Shown here in pieces: positions 51,052 through 59,843 of a stretch of DNA of 64,000 nt. The DNA lies in NCBI RefSeq assembly GCF_001544755.2, contig NZ_FCOF02000003.1, positions 124,001 through 188,000 of the forward strand, read 5' to 3'. This DNA comes from Caballeronia catudaia (GTDB taxonomy: Bacteria > Pseudomonadota > Gammaproteobacteria > Burkholderiales > Burkholderiaceae). Made by a program: the position numbers and the translations under genes. The notes under the pieces are model-generated. The model did no database searches, was not told the origin of the DNA, and saw only the letters and a program-made list of their open reading frames with translations. Positions within the stretch are counted from its first letter, which is position 1; each line of letters begins with the position of its first letter.

Positions 51052-52200
51052 TCACGCATGCAGCACGAGCTTTTGCACGCGCCAGTTGAGCAACTCGGCG
51101 ACGTACAACGTATTCTCGGCCGGACACGCCATTTCATGAATCCATCCGAACTGCTTCAACTGTTTGCCGGACCGCCCGAGCACGCCGAGCAGCTTGCCAT
51201 CGAGCGATAGCTTGTAGATGCGTCCGGGAAACGCATCGGAGCAATACAAAACCTGATTCGGTCCCGGCGATATGCAAATGGCCCAAGGCGAACCCGGTGC
51301 GAACGTGCCCGCTGCAATCGCGGCTTCATCGGGCATATTGCCGATAGCCGGACGCGCATCGGGCGGCACGGGCACGTCGATCGTGAATTGACGCTGGAAA
51401 TTGCCTTCGCCATCGAAAACCTGAATGCGGCGATTGCTGCGATCGGCGACATAGACCATGCCGTTCGCATCGACGGCGATGCTGTGCGGCGTATGAAACT
51501 GTCCCGGCCCCTTGCCGCGCTCACCCCATGATTTCAGCCAGTTTCCGTCGCGGTCGACCTTCGCGACGCGCGAGTTGATATAGCCATCGCTGATATAGGT
51601 ATTGCCCGCCGCATCCCACGCGACATCGGTCACCTGACGAAAGCGCCCGGGCTCGGAAGGCAATGGCGGATTCGGATGCTTGAGCGGCGCGGTCTCTTCG
51701 TCCGATGCTTCCTGCTTGCGGCCGAATACCATCGCGACGCGCCCTTCCGGCGTGAACTTGATGATCATGTCCGAGCCCTTATCCGTGACCCAGACGTTGT
51801 CCTGCCGATCCACCTTCACCGTATGCGCGAACGACCACGCATACAGGTTATGGCCGATCTCGCGCACGAAACGCCCATTGCGATCGAATTCGAGCAACTG
51901 GGCCGCGGCCGCGCCATAAGCGGGACCGGTCGTATTGCCGCGCGAAAGCACGAAGATATGCCCCGCCGAATTGAGCGCGACGCCGGAGCATTCGCCGAAA
52001 TACACGTCGCGCGGCAGGCGCACGGGATCGGGAACGGAGTCGTAGGGAATGGACGGCACGTCGCTGTCGGCATATGCGAGCTGCGGAAAAAGCGCGAGCG
52101 CGGCAGCGCCCTGGCCCGCGAGCGCGAGAAACGCGCGCCGGCTTGCACTGCCCGGCGCGGTGTCGCAACATGGGCAATACATCGAATGTCGAAGACTCAT
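51052..52200 (-). CDS. NHL-repeat protein with Tat-type signal
   Basis: A 382-residue protein. The N-terminus has a cysteine cluster (MYCPCCDTAPG) and then a twin-arginine signal (SASRRAFLALAGQGAAALA). The mature part is a six-bladed NHL propeller: FVREIGHNLYAWSFAHTVKV, GRFRQVTDVAWDAAGNTYISD, GQFHTPHSIAVDANGMVYVAD and others. NHL proteins of this type include peptidyl-amidoglycolate lyase-like and lactonase-like enzymes, but most have no known reaction. Convergent with the hydrolase gene, 6 bp apart. Confidence 0.8.
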   Translation of the reverse strand: MSLRHSMYCPCCDTAPGSASRRAFLALAGQGAAALALFPQLAYADSDVPSIPYDSVPDPVRLPRDVYFGECSGVALNSAGHIFVLSRGNTTGPAYGAAAAQLLEFDRNGRFVREIGHNLYAWSFAHTVKVDRQDNVWVTDKGSDMIIKFTPEGRVAMVFGRKQEASDEETAPLKHPNPPLPSEPGRFRQVTDVAWDAAGNTYISDGYINSRVAKVDRDGNWLKSWGERGKGPGQFHTPHSIAVDANGMVYVADRSNRRIQVFDGEGNFQRQFTIDVPVPPDARPAIGNMPDEAAIAAGTFAPGSPWAICISPGPNQVLYCSDAFPGRIYKLSLDGKLLGVLGRSGKQLKQFGWIHEMACPAENTLYVAELLNWRVQKLVLHA

Positions 52201-52340
52201 CGTTACCCTCCTCTTGTTCGTCGCCTGCAATGATGAACGTCGATGGCCGGCCTGCTTCGCGATGCGAGAGGAAGTGTAGTGCATGAATCGCCCGATACGC
52301 ACGCCCGTGTTTTCATCTCTTTCAAAGCTGAAAGGACATC

Positions 52341-52757
52341 ATGACCGAATCGTGGCAATACCAGATTCGAATCCGGCTCGCGCCCGACCATGCGGTATTG
52401 GCGCGTCGCGACCCGTCGAATGAAAAGCTCGCGGCGATCAACGCGCTGCTCATCAGGCACGATGCTCTGATGAAATGCCAGTACGACGCGTTCGCCGATT
52501 ACGTGGCGCAAGCGGAGCGCGATGGCATCGAGCGTTATCCGCTATATCGATGGACGCGCGAAACCATCGAGAATCCCGCGAAAAAAGCCAAATATCTCGA
52601 AGCGTTCACGCTCTACGTGAATGGCGACGAAGTCTATGACAAGGCGCTTGCCGATGCACTCGAAGCCGATCTCCGATCACTCGGCAGCGATGCGATCCTG
52701 GATATCCGCAAGTTCGACACCAATCCCGCGCATAACCCGCAGCCGCCTTCAGGTTGA
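52341..52757 (+). CDS. conserved-looking small cytoplasmic protein, unknown
   Basis: A 138-residue soluble protein, no signal or helix in membrane. AAGGACATC precedes the ATG. Rich in Asp/Arg/Ala (KCQYDAFADYVAQAERDGIERYPLYRW), mostly alpha-helical. I do not recognise it. Divergent from the NHL gene and 24 bp before the TetR gene on the same strand. Confidence 0.6.
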   Translation: MTESWQYQIRIRLAPDHAVLARRDPSNEKLAAINALLIRHDALMKCQYDAFADYVAQAERDGIERYPLYRWTRETIENPAKKAKYLEAFTLYVNGDEVYDKALADALEADLRSLGSDAILDIRKFDTNPAHNPQPPSG

Positions 52758-52779
52758 CGCGATGCATGGCGCAGGCTAA

Positions 52780-52797
52780 GGTTGGTAAATCAACCAA
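52780..52797. promoter_or_regulatory. inverted repeat over the TetR gene start
   Basis: TTGGT (52782-52786) and ACCAA (52793-52797), with a second overlapping pair GGTTG/CAACC (52780-52784, 52791-52795). It covers the first possible start codon and could be an autoregulatory operator. Confidence 0.45.
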
Positions 52798-53354
52798 ATC
52801 ACGGATTGCGCCTCGTGCAGGATCGCCGACAGACCATACTCGAAGCCGCGCTCGATACATTGCGTGAAGAAGGGTATTCGGGCTTTACACAACCGCGCGT
52901 GGCGGCGCGAGCGGGCATGCGCCAAAGCCACCTGACCTATTATTTCCCCACGCGCCTCGCATTGATCGAAGCCGTTGCGCGCGCCGCGATCGATGGCCAG
53001 CTTGCCGCCGTCGATGCCTTCGCGGGCGAAGCGTCGCCCAAGGTCACGGCGGCATCCATCGCCAACGTCGCGATGCGCCATGAAAACACGCGCGTGCTGA
53101 TGGCGCTCGCGCAAGCCGCCGACGAAGAGCCGACCATTCGCAACCTGTTTCGCGAACTGGCCGAAGGCGTCGCCGTGCGCATCACGCGCATGCTCGAAGC
53201 TATGGGCCTCGTCGTCACGAAGGAGCATGTTGCGATGGTGCACGCGCTCGTCGTTGGGCTTGCGGTCATGGATCTCGCCATGGGACGTCCGGACGGCAAG
53301 CGCCGCGCGAGCACGGCCATCGAGACGCTGTTTTCTTTGCTGTCTCCGAAGTGA
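52782..53354 (+). CDS. TetR family transcriptional regulator
   Basis: A protein of up to 190 residues. HTH: RQTILEAALDTLREEGYSGFTQPRVAARAGMRQSHLTYYFPTRLALIEA is classic TetR. The C-terminal ligand domain is helical with no motif I can name. The longest frame starts at TTG (52782) with a poor ribosome site; GTG at 52815 begins the conserved helix and is at least as likely. It is convergent, one base apart, with the dehydrogenase gene. Confidence 0.85.
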   Translation: MVNQPNHGLRLVQDRRQTILEAALDTLREEGYSGFTQPRVAARAGMRQSHLTYYFPTRLALIEAVARAAIDGQLAAVDAFAGEASPKVTAASIANVAMRHENTRVLMALAQAADEEPTIRNLFRELAEGVAVRITRMLEAMGLVVTKEHVAMVHALVVGLAVMDLAMGRPDGKRRASTAIETLFSLLSPK

Positions 53355-53355
53355 C

Positions 53356-54312
53356 TCAGGCCTTGCGCGCATCCAGCCATTCGACGATGTTGCGCACCGT
53401 ATCGCCATAGAAGGTGCGATACAACTCCTCCGACACATAACCGATATGCGGCGTCGCGAGCACGTTCGGCAGCGAACGCAGCGGATCGTTCGCGGCGAGC
53501 GGTTCTTCGTCGTACACGTCGAGGGCCGCGCCCGCGAGTTTGCCCGAGCGCAATGCATCGACGAGCGCGGCGCTGTCGACGAGAGGCCCGCGCGATGTGT
53601 TCACGAGACGGCTCGTCGGCTTCATCTGCGCGAGCTCGTTCGCACCGACGAGATGATGGGTGCGCTCGCTGAGACGCAAATGAATCGAGAGCACGTCGGA
53701 GGTGTTGAAGAGCGTGTCTTTATCGACGAGCTCCACGCCCTTTTCTTCCGCGCGCTCGCGTGTGAGGTTCTGGCTCCACGCGATCACGTTCATGCGAAAC
53801 GCTCGGCCGATCACGCCGACCGCCGATCCCACGCGCCCGAGACCGAGCAGCCCGAGCGTCTTGCCGGCCAGTTCGGCGCCGAGCGCGGTCTGCCAGCCGC
53901 CGTCTCTGAGCGAGCGGTTTTCGGCGGGAACATGACGCATCATCGCGAGAATCAGCGCCCATGTGAACTCGATCGTCGGCGTCGACTGGTAGCCCGTGTG
54001 CCGCACCTCGACGCCGCGTGCTGCGGCCGCATCCAGATCGATCGATGCATTCGCCGCGCCTGTCGATGCGATCAGCTTGAGATTCGGCAGGCTCTCGATG
54101 ATGTCGCGCGGGAACGGCGTGCGCTCGCGCATCGCGCAGACGATATCGAACGGGCGCAGGCGTTCGAGCAACGCGTCGCGCCCGGCGACGTGATCATTGA
54201 ACACGGTGATGTCGGCGCGCCCGGCGAGCGGCGACCAGTCGGCCATCGAAAGCGCGACGTTCTGATAGTCGTCGAGGACGGCGACTTTGATCGGAGTAGA
54301 CGTGGTGGGCAT
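53356..54312 (-). CDS. D-2-hydroxyacid dehydrogenase, NAD-binding
   Basis: A 318-residue D-isomer-specific 2-hydroxyacid dehydrogenase. Rossmann loop LGLLGLGRVGSAVG; catalytic Arg in SRGPLVDSAALVDAL, Glu in DVYDEEPLA and His in ATPHIGYVSEE. These reduce 2-ketoacids such as glyoxylate, hydroxypyruvate or phosphohydroxypyruvate. ATG at 54312 is chosen as the start of the domain; the longer frame lacks a ribosome site. Substrate open. Confidence 0.9.
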   Translation of the reverse strand: MPTTSTPIKVAVLDDYQNVALSMADWSPLAGRADITVFNDHVAGRDALLERLRPFDIVCAMRERTPFPRDIIESLPNLKLIASTGAANASIDLDAAAARGVEVRHTGYQSTPTIEFTWALILAMMRHVPAENRSLRDGGWQTALGAELAGKTLGLLGLGRVGSAVGVIGRAFRMNVIAWSQNLTRERAEEKGVELVDKDTLFNTSDVLSIHLRLSERTHHLVGANELAQMKPTSRLVNTSRGPLVDSAALVDALRSGKLAGAALDVYDEEPLAANDPLRSLPNVLATPHIGYVSEELYRTFYGDTVRNIVEWLDARKA

Positions 54313-54540
54313 GGTGGTGTCGTTTGTTGTGAGGAATGACCCTGGGAGCGAAGCCATGAGTGTGACGCAATGCGCCGATTCATGTCGCACACGTCCCGCA
54401 GCACCTTATGCCGCAAGGCATTACGCACGTGACATGACTTGAAATAAGTTGCCGCGGGACTTCGCCCGGACGTTTATTTATAGTCACTTCCGTCGCCACA
54501 CGAAACGCAACGTGGCCTAAGGAACCGAGAAGGACATCCC

Positions 54541-55641
54541 GTGAAAAACGAATCGACTTTCGCTTCAAACGTCCGCGTTGCGTCTTCCTCCGACGCGGCT
54601 TCCGGCAAGCGCCGCACGCGTCATCTGCTCGTGATCGCAGCGGCGGCCGCCCTCACGCTCTGCAGCAGTTCCGCGTTCGCCGGCTGGGCGCGCGGCGGCA
54701 CGGCCTACACGGGTCGCGGCGAATACCAGGGCGCGCATGTCGGCTCGTGCGGCGGCGGCAGTTGCTCGCATGCGGGCGGTGTCGAAAATCCCTGGGGCCG
54801 CGTCGCCACCAACTCCGGCACCGTGACGCGCACCGCGCCGGGCCAGTTCTCCAACTCCGGCACGGCCTACGGCCCGAACGGCCGCTCCGTGCAGCATGCG
54901 GGCGACACGAGCTGCGCAGGCGGCAGCTGCTCGCACACCGGCAGCGCGACCGGCCCGAACGGCAAGACCGCGACCGGCAGCGATACCGTGACGCGCACGG
55001 CGCCCGGCCAGTACAACTCGTCGGGCTCGGTGACGGGGCCGAACGGCAACACGTCGACGCACTCGGCATCGACGAATTGCGGGGGCTACACGTGCAACCG
55101 CTCGGGCACGGTCAACACGGCGAACGGCAGGACCGTGACGCATGCGGGCAGCGCGACGAGCGTGGCGCCGGGCGTGGTCACCACGTCGGGCAGCGCGACG
55201 GTCACCAACGGCTCGCACAGCACGACGGTCATCGGCGGCGGCAGCACGGTGACATCGAGCACGACGGTCGCGGTCGCGACGGCGCCGGTCGTCACGGGTA
55301 CCACGGTGATCGCGGCGCCGGTGGTCGTGCCGCCGCCCCCGCCGCCTTCGGCGACCGTGGTGGTCGCGCCGCCTCCGGCTCCGTCGACGGTCGTGGTGAC
55401 GCCGCCGCCGCCCTCGTCGACTGTCGTGGTGACGCCGCCCCCGCCGCCGCCCGCGAAGACGGTCTATGTCGCGCCGGTGCCCGCCAAGACCGTGTATGTC
55501 GCGCCGAAGCCGCCCGTGAAGACCGTGTACGCCGCGCCGCCCCCGCCGCCCGTCAAGACCGTCTACGTCGTGCCGCGTCGCGCGATCTGGGTTCCGGGCC
55601 ACTTCGTCGGCGCAGTGTGGGTGCCCGCGCACTGGATCTGA
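54541..55641 (+). CDS. secreted Cys-repeat and Pro-rich protein, unknown
   Basis: A 366-residue protein from a GTG start; AAGGA is six bases upstream. A long signal (hydrophobic about 28-43, ending AFAG) is followed by degenerate repeats of about 40 residues: SCGGGSCSHAG, SCAGGSCSHTG and NCGGYTCNRSG each lead to GPNG and a TVTRTAPGQ phrase. Residues about 225-345 are a Val/Pro-rich stalk with PPPPP runs and four KTVYVAP-like units, closed by RRAIWVPGHFVGAVWVPAHW. This looks like a surface or matrix protein. No family recognised for the Cys repeats. Confidence 0.75.
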   Translation: MKNESTFASNVRVASSSDAASGKRRTRHLLVIAAAAALTLCSSSAFAGWARGGTAYTGRGEYQGAHVGSCGGGSCSHAGGVENPWGRVATNSGTVTRTAPGQFSNSGTAYGPNGRSVQHAGDTSCAGGSCSHTGSATGPNGKTATGSDTVTRTAPGQYNSSGSVTGPNGNTSTHSASTNCGGYTCNRSGTVNTANGRTVTHAGSATSVAPGVVTTSGSATVTNGSHSTTVIGGGSTVTSSTTVAVATAPVVTGTTVIAAPVVVPPPPPPSATVVVAPPPAPSTVVVTPPPPSSTVVVTPPPPPPAKTVYVAPVPAKTVYVAPKPPVKTVYAAPPPPPVKTVYVVPRRAIWVPGHFVGAVWVPAHWI

Positions 55642-55661
55642 ACGGGCATCATCGGAATCGA

Positions 55662-55688
55662 AAGGCCGGCCGCCTGCGCGCCGGCCTT
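55662..55688 (+). terminator. intrinsic terminator
   Basis: AAGGCCGGC (55662-55670) pairs perfectly with GCCGGCCTT (55680-55688), followed by GTCGTTTATT. It follows the Cys-repeat gene stop by 20 bp. The T tract is interrupted. Confidence 0.7.
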
Positions 55689-55812
55689 GTCGTTTATTCG
55701 GCATACGGCGTTACACTGCCAGTCAACGCGGCTTCCGGCACAGGCACGACATGCTCCATGTCTTTCGCGACACGCAGGCAGTCAAGACCCTCCGCTCATG
55801 ATGAGGGATCGC

Positions 55813-57153
55813 ATGAAGCGCCCGCATCTGCCTCGCGATCATGCCAAAGGCGTCCTGCACGACATCACGTGGACCGCCGGTCCGGTCGTGCTGATCATTG
55901 CGATCATCGTCGCGCTCGTGTACTGGCTCGTCGATCCCGCGCCGCCCCGGACCATCACGATGAGCGCGGGACAGACCGACAGCTCGTTCTATGTCATCTC
56001 GCAGGAATACGCGAAGATTCTCGCGCGCAATGGCATCACGCTGAAGGTGCTGCCTTCGGATGGCTCGGTGCAGAACCTCGAACGCCTGCTCGATCCGAAA
56101 CAGCATGTCGATCTCGCGCTCGTGCAGGGCGGCATCGCGACGAAGGAACAGGCGTCGCAACTGATGTCGCTCGGAAGCGTGTCGTATGTGCCGCTCGTCG
56201 TGTTCTATCGCGGCAAGGGGCTCACGCTGCTGTCGCAACTCGAAGGCAAGCGCATCGCGATAGGCCGCGAGGGTAGCGGCACGCGCATGCTGTCGCTGAA
56301 GCTCCTGGCGGCGAACGGCATCTATCCGGGCGACCAAACGCAACTGCTTCCCACCGATGGCCTGCAAGCCGCTACCCAGCTCGTCAGCAACGAAGCCGAC
56401 GCGGTGTTTCTTTCCGGCGATTCGGCCACGCGCGGCCTGATGCTGCGCCTGCTGCACGTGCCCGGAATCTCGGCGATGGACTTCAGGGAAGCGCGCGCCT
56501 ACACGCGCCTTTTCCCGTATCTCGACGAGATCGAATTGCCGCCCGGCGTGCTCGATCTCGGCCGGCGCATTCCGCCCGAGACGGTGCATCTGATTGGCCC
56601 GACGGTCGAACTGGTCGCGCGGCAAAGCCTGCATCCGGCGCTGTCCGATCTGCTCATCGAGGCCGCGCAGGAAGTGCACGGCACGGCCGGCCTGCTGCAA
56701 CGCGCGGGACAGTTTCCAACGCCTGTCGCGCACGAGTTTCCGATCAGCGAGGACGCAAGCCGTTATTACCGCTCGGGCAAGAGCTTCCTGTATCGCATGC
56801 TGCCGTTCTGGCTCGCGAACATCGCGGATCGCGCGCTCTTGCTGTTGCTGCCCGTCGCGGTGCTGATCTTTCCGGCGCTGCGTCTCGTGCCCGCGATGTA
56901 TCGATGGCGCGTGCGCTCGCGGATCTATCGCTATTACGGCGCGCTCATCGCGGTGGAACGCAGCGCCATGCGCGTCACGAACGAAGAGGAGCGGCGCGCG
57001 CTGCTCGTCGAGCTCGACTACATCGAGGAATCGCTCGACACGCTCAGGCTTCCGCTCGCCCATGCCGATGCGCTCTACGTCCTGCGTGAGCATGTCAGTT
57101 TCGTGCGGGCGCGATTGCGTGAAGGGTCGCGTCGCGAGAAGAGCATGCCTTAG
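55813..57153 (+). CDS. TAXI family solute-binding protein with two membrane helices
   Basis: A 446-residue protein. One helix (residues about 20-42), then a TRAP-associated TAXI binding domain (ITMSAGQTDSSFYVISQEYAKIL, IAIGREGSGTRMLSLKLLAANG, ATQLVSNEADAVFLSG), a second helix near residues 335-360 and a charged helical tail of about 85 residues. The added helix and tail are unlike a soluble binding protein. No TRAP permease gene is adjacent. Start: ATG 55813 has GAGGG nearby; 55798 and 55801 are in frame. It may be a receptor or sensor rather than a transporter part. Confidence 0.82.
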   Translation: MKRPHLPRDHAKGVLHDITWTAGPVVLIIAIIVALVYWLVDPAPPRTITMSAGQTDSSFYVISQEYAKILARNGITLKVLPSDGSVQNLERLLDPKQHVDLALVQGGIATKEQASQLMSLGSVSYVPLVVFYRGKGLTLLSQLEGKRIAIGREGSGTRMLSLKLLAANGIYPGDQTQLLPTDGLQAATQLVSNEADAVFLSGDSATRGLMLRLLHVPGISAMDFREARAYTRLFPYLDEIELPPGVLDLGRRIPPETVHLIGPTVELVARQSLHPALSDLLIEAAQEVHGTAGLLQRAGQFPTPVAHEFPISEDASRYYRSGKSFLYRMLPFWLANIADRALLLLLPVAVLIFPALRLVPAMYRWRVRSRIYRYYGALIAVERSAMRVTNEEERRALLVELDYIEESLDTLRLPLAHADALYVLREHVSFVRARLREGSRREKSMP

Positions 57154-57182
57154 CGCCGCACCTGCCGCACGGAGAGCACACG

Positions 57183-58736
57183 ATGAGACTGCGTAGCTGG
57201 TTCATTGCATTGACGCTGCTGATGACGGCTTGCGCGAGCCTTCCCCCGCAAAGCGGACGCATGCAGACTCACGCCTTGACCGATACCGCGAACACGCGCC
57301 TCGGCATGGCGTTCGCATCGAGCGAAGCCGCGCATCCCGGCGACAACGCGTTTCACTTGCTCGTCGACGGCATGGACGCGCTCATCGCGCGCGTGATCCT
57401 GAGCGAGCGCGCGGAGCGCACGCTCGATCTCCAGTACTACATCTGGCATGGCGATCTGACGGGCCGCGAGATGGCCGCATCCATCATGCGCGCCGCCGAT
57501 CGCGGCGTGCGCGTGCGCCTCTTGCTCGACGATCTCGGCACCAATGCCGACGATCAGTTCCTGCTCGCGCTCACATCGCATCCGAACGTGCAAGTGCGTC
57601 TCTTCAATCCGGTCGCGAGCCGCACGTTCAAGACACTCGGGTCCGCGGTCGAGTTCTTTCGCGTGAACCGGCGCATGCACAACAAGGCGTTCATCGCGGA
57701 CAACGAGGCTGCGATTCTGGGTGGACGCAATATCGGCGACGAATATTTCGGTGCGTCGAGCACGGTCTCGTTCGGCGATCTCGATGTGCTCGTGCATGGG
57801 CCTGTCGTGCGCGAGGTATCCACCGCATTCGACCTGTACTGGAACTCGGATGCGGCATATCCCATCGAGAATCTGATGGGACGTCATGCCGATCCCGACG
57901 CGCTCGCGGACTATCGCAAGAAGCTCGACGCGTACTTGTTGTCGGAGCAGCACTCGCCTTATGTCGCGCAAGTGCGCGAACGCCTCGCCGATGTGATTCG
58001 TGCGCACGACACCGCATTCTCGTGGGGCAAGGCCACCCTGCTCTACGACGATCCCGCGAAAATCACCCGCGCGCCCGGCGACACGGAAGGGCATCTGATG
58101 TCGCAATTCAGGGCCCTGAATCTCGCGCCCGAGAAGGACATGCTGATCGTGTCGCCATACTTCGTGCCGCGCAAGGAAGGCGTGCAATGGCTGCGCTCGA
58201 TGACATCGCGTGGCGTGCGCGTCACCGTGCTGACGAATTCGCTCGCCGCCACCGATGTCGCGGCGGTGCATGCGGGCTATCAGCGCTATCGCCGGGATAT
58301 GCTCGAAGCGGGCGTGAACCTGTATGAGCTGAAACCCATCGCATCGCCCGATAACGACAAGACCACGAAGAAGTCGACGTTCGGATCATCGAAGGCGTCG
58401 CTGCATGCGAAGACTTATGTGTTCGATCGCAAGCGCATCTTCATCGGCTCGATGAATCTCGATCCGCGCTCGGTCGAGTTGAACACGGAGATAGGCGTGT
58501 ATTGCGAGAGCGAGGCCGCGGCCGCGCAAGTGGCGGATGGCATCGGGAGCAATATCGATCGTATCGCGTGGCGTGTCGAACTGCGCGATGACGGCAATGG
58601 CGGCACGCGCATGGTGTGGATCGATACCGCTGCAAACGGCGACACGACCGTGCTCGACACGGAGCCGGACGTGTCTGCATTCAAACGCGCGGGCATCTGG
58701 ATGCTCGGCCTTCTGCCGATCGAATCGCAGTTGTGA
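57183..58736 (+). CDS. phospholipase D family lipoprotein (cardiolipin synthase C-like)
   Basis: A 517-residue protein with lipobox LMTAC (Cys about 19) and two HKD motifs: H166-K168-D173 (MHNKAFIAD, then GGRNIGDEYF) and H408-K410-D415 (LHAKTYVFD, then IGSMNLDPRS). Two HKDs with intervening NIGDE/MNLD match ClsC-type cardiolipin synthases, which join phosphatidylglycerol or phosphatidylethanolamine. Anchored by a lipid, it would act on the periplasmic face. A hydrolytic phospholipase D is the alternative. 30 bp after the TAXI gene. Confidence 0.9.
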   Translation: MRLRSWFIALTLLMTACASLPPQSGRMQTHALTDTANTRLGMAFASSEAAHPGDNAFHLLVDGMDALIARVILSERAERTLDLQYYIWHGDLTGREMAASIMRAADRGVRVRLLLDDLGTNADDQFLLALTSHPNVQVRLFNPVASRTFKTLGSAVEFFRVNRRMHNKAFIADNEAAILGGRNIGDEYFGASSTVSFGDLDVLVHGPVVREVSTAFDLYWNSDAAYPIENLMGRHADPDALADYRKKLDAYLLSEQHSPYVAQVRERLADVIRAHDTAFSWGKATLLYDDPAKITRAPGDTEGHLMSQFRALNLAPEKDMLIVSPYFVPRKEGVQWLRSMTSRGVRVTVLTNSLAATDVAAVHAGYQRYRRDMLEAGVNLYELKPIASPDNDKTTKKSTFGSSKASLHAKTYVFDRKRIFIGSMNLDPRSVELNTEIGVYCESEAAAAQVADGIGSNIDRIAWRVELRDDGNGGTRMVWIDTAANGDTTVLDTEPDVSAFKRAGIWMLGLLPIESQL

Positions 58737-58766
58737 GCCGCGTGCGTGCCGGCGTTCGATGCGTCA

Positions 58767-59744
58767 TCACTTGAAGCCGGAAACCGCATGCGGCACATAC
58801 GGCGCTTCGAGCTGCGCGATCTCCTCCGCCGTGAGATTCAGCGATAGCGCCGCGACCGCATCGCTCAGATGATTCGGCTTCGATGCACCGACGATCGGCG
58901 CGGTGACCGGCGCCTTTTGCGCGACCCACGCGAGCGCGACCTGCGCACGCGGCACGCCGCGCGCCTGCGCCACCGCGGCGACGGCTTCGACCACGGCGCG
59001 ATCCGCGTCGTCGGTGCGATACAGCGTGCTGCCGAAGGCGTCGGATTCCTGTCGCGCGCTCGTCGTATCCCAGTCGCGCGTGAGACGGCCGCGCGCGAGC
59101 GGGCTCCACGGCAGCATGCCGATGCCCTGATCCTTGCACAGCGGCATCATCTCGCGCTCTTCCTCGCGATACAGCAGATTCAGATGGTTCTGCATCGTCC
59201 TGAACTCGGTCCAGCCATTCGCGCGCGACGTGTAAAGCGCCTTGCTGAACTGCCACGCATACATCGACGATGCGCCGATATACCGCGCCTTGCCCGCCTT
59301 CACGACATCATGCAGCGCTTCGAGCGTTTCCTCGATCGGCGTCCTGTAATCCCATCGATGAATCTGGTACAGATCGACGCAATCGGTGCCGAGACGCTTC
59401 AGGCTGTTATCGATCTCGTTGAAGATCGCCTTGCGCGATAGTCCCGCGCCGTTCGGGCCGGGACGCATGCGATTGAACACCTTCGTCGCGATCACGATGT
59501 CGTCGCGCTTCGTGAAATCGCGCAACGCACGGCCGACGATTTCCTCCGATGTGCCGTCGGAATAGGTATTGGCCGTGTCGAAGAAATTGATGCCCGCTTC
59601 CAGCGCTTGCCTGATGAGCGGACGGCTCTTTTCCTCATCGAGCGTCCAGGGATGCGTGCCGCGATCGGACGCGCCATAGGTCATGCAGCCAAGACACAAA
59701 CGCGACACGTCGAGACCGGTCGAGCCGAGTTTCACGTATTCCAT
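58767..59744 (-). CDS. aldo/keto reductase
   Basis: A 325-residue (beta/alpha)8 aldo/keto reductase. MEYVKLGSTGLDVSRLCLGCMTYG opens it; the tetrad includes D and Y in FFDTANTYSDGTSEEIVG, K in IATKV, and H in YQIHRWD; PIVGASKPNHL binds NADP. The family resembles YajO/YakC-type enzymes that reduce xylulose or aldehydes. ATG at 59744 follows GGAG. Substrate not fixed. Confidence 0.9.
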   Translation of the reverse strand: MEYVKLGSTGLDVSRLCLGCMTYGASDRGTHPWTLDEEKSRPLIRQALEAGINFFDTANTYSDGTSEEIVGRALRDFTKRDDIVIATKVFNRMRPGPNGAGLSRKAIFNEIDNSLKRLGTDCVDLYQIHRWDYRTPIEETLEALHDVVKAGKARYIGASSMYAWQFSKALYTSRANGWTEFRTMQNHLNLLYREEEREMMPLCKDQGIGMLPWSPLARGRLTRDWDTTSARQESDAFGSTLYRTDDADRAVVEAVAAVAQARGVPRAQVALAWVAQKAPVTAPIVGASKPNHLSDAVAALSLNLTAEEIAQLEAPYVPHAVSGFK

Positions 59745-59843
59745 CGGGTGGATCTCCTTGCAGAATGAAAGGGCATGCGCTCCGCGCATGAGCGACCAAA
59801 CCCTGAACATTAACGCAGGATCGCGCGGCGCGCTGTGTGATGC

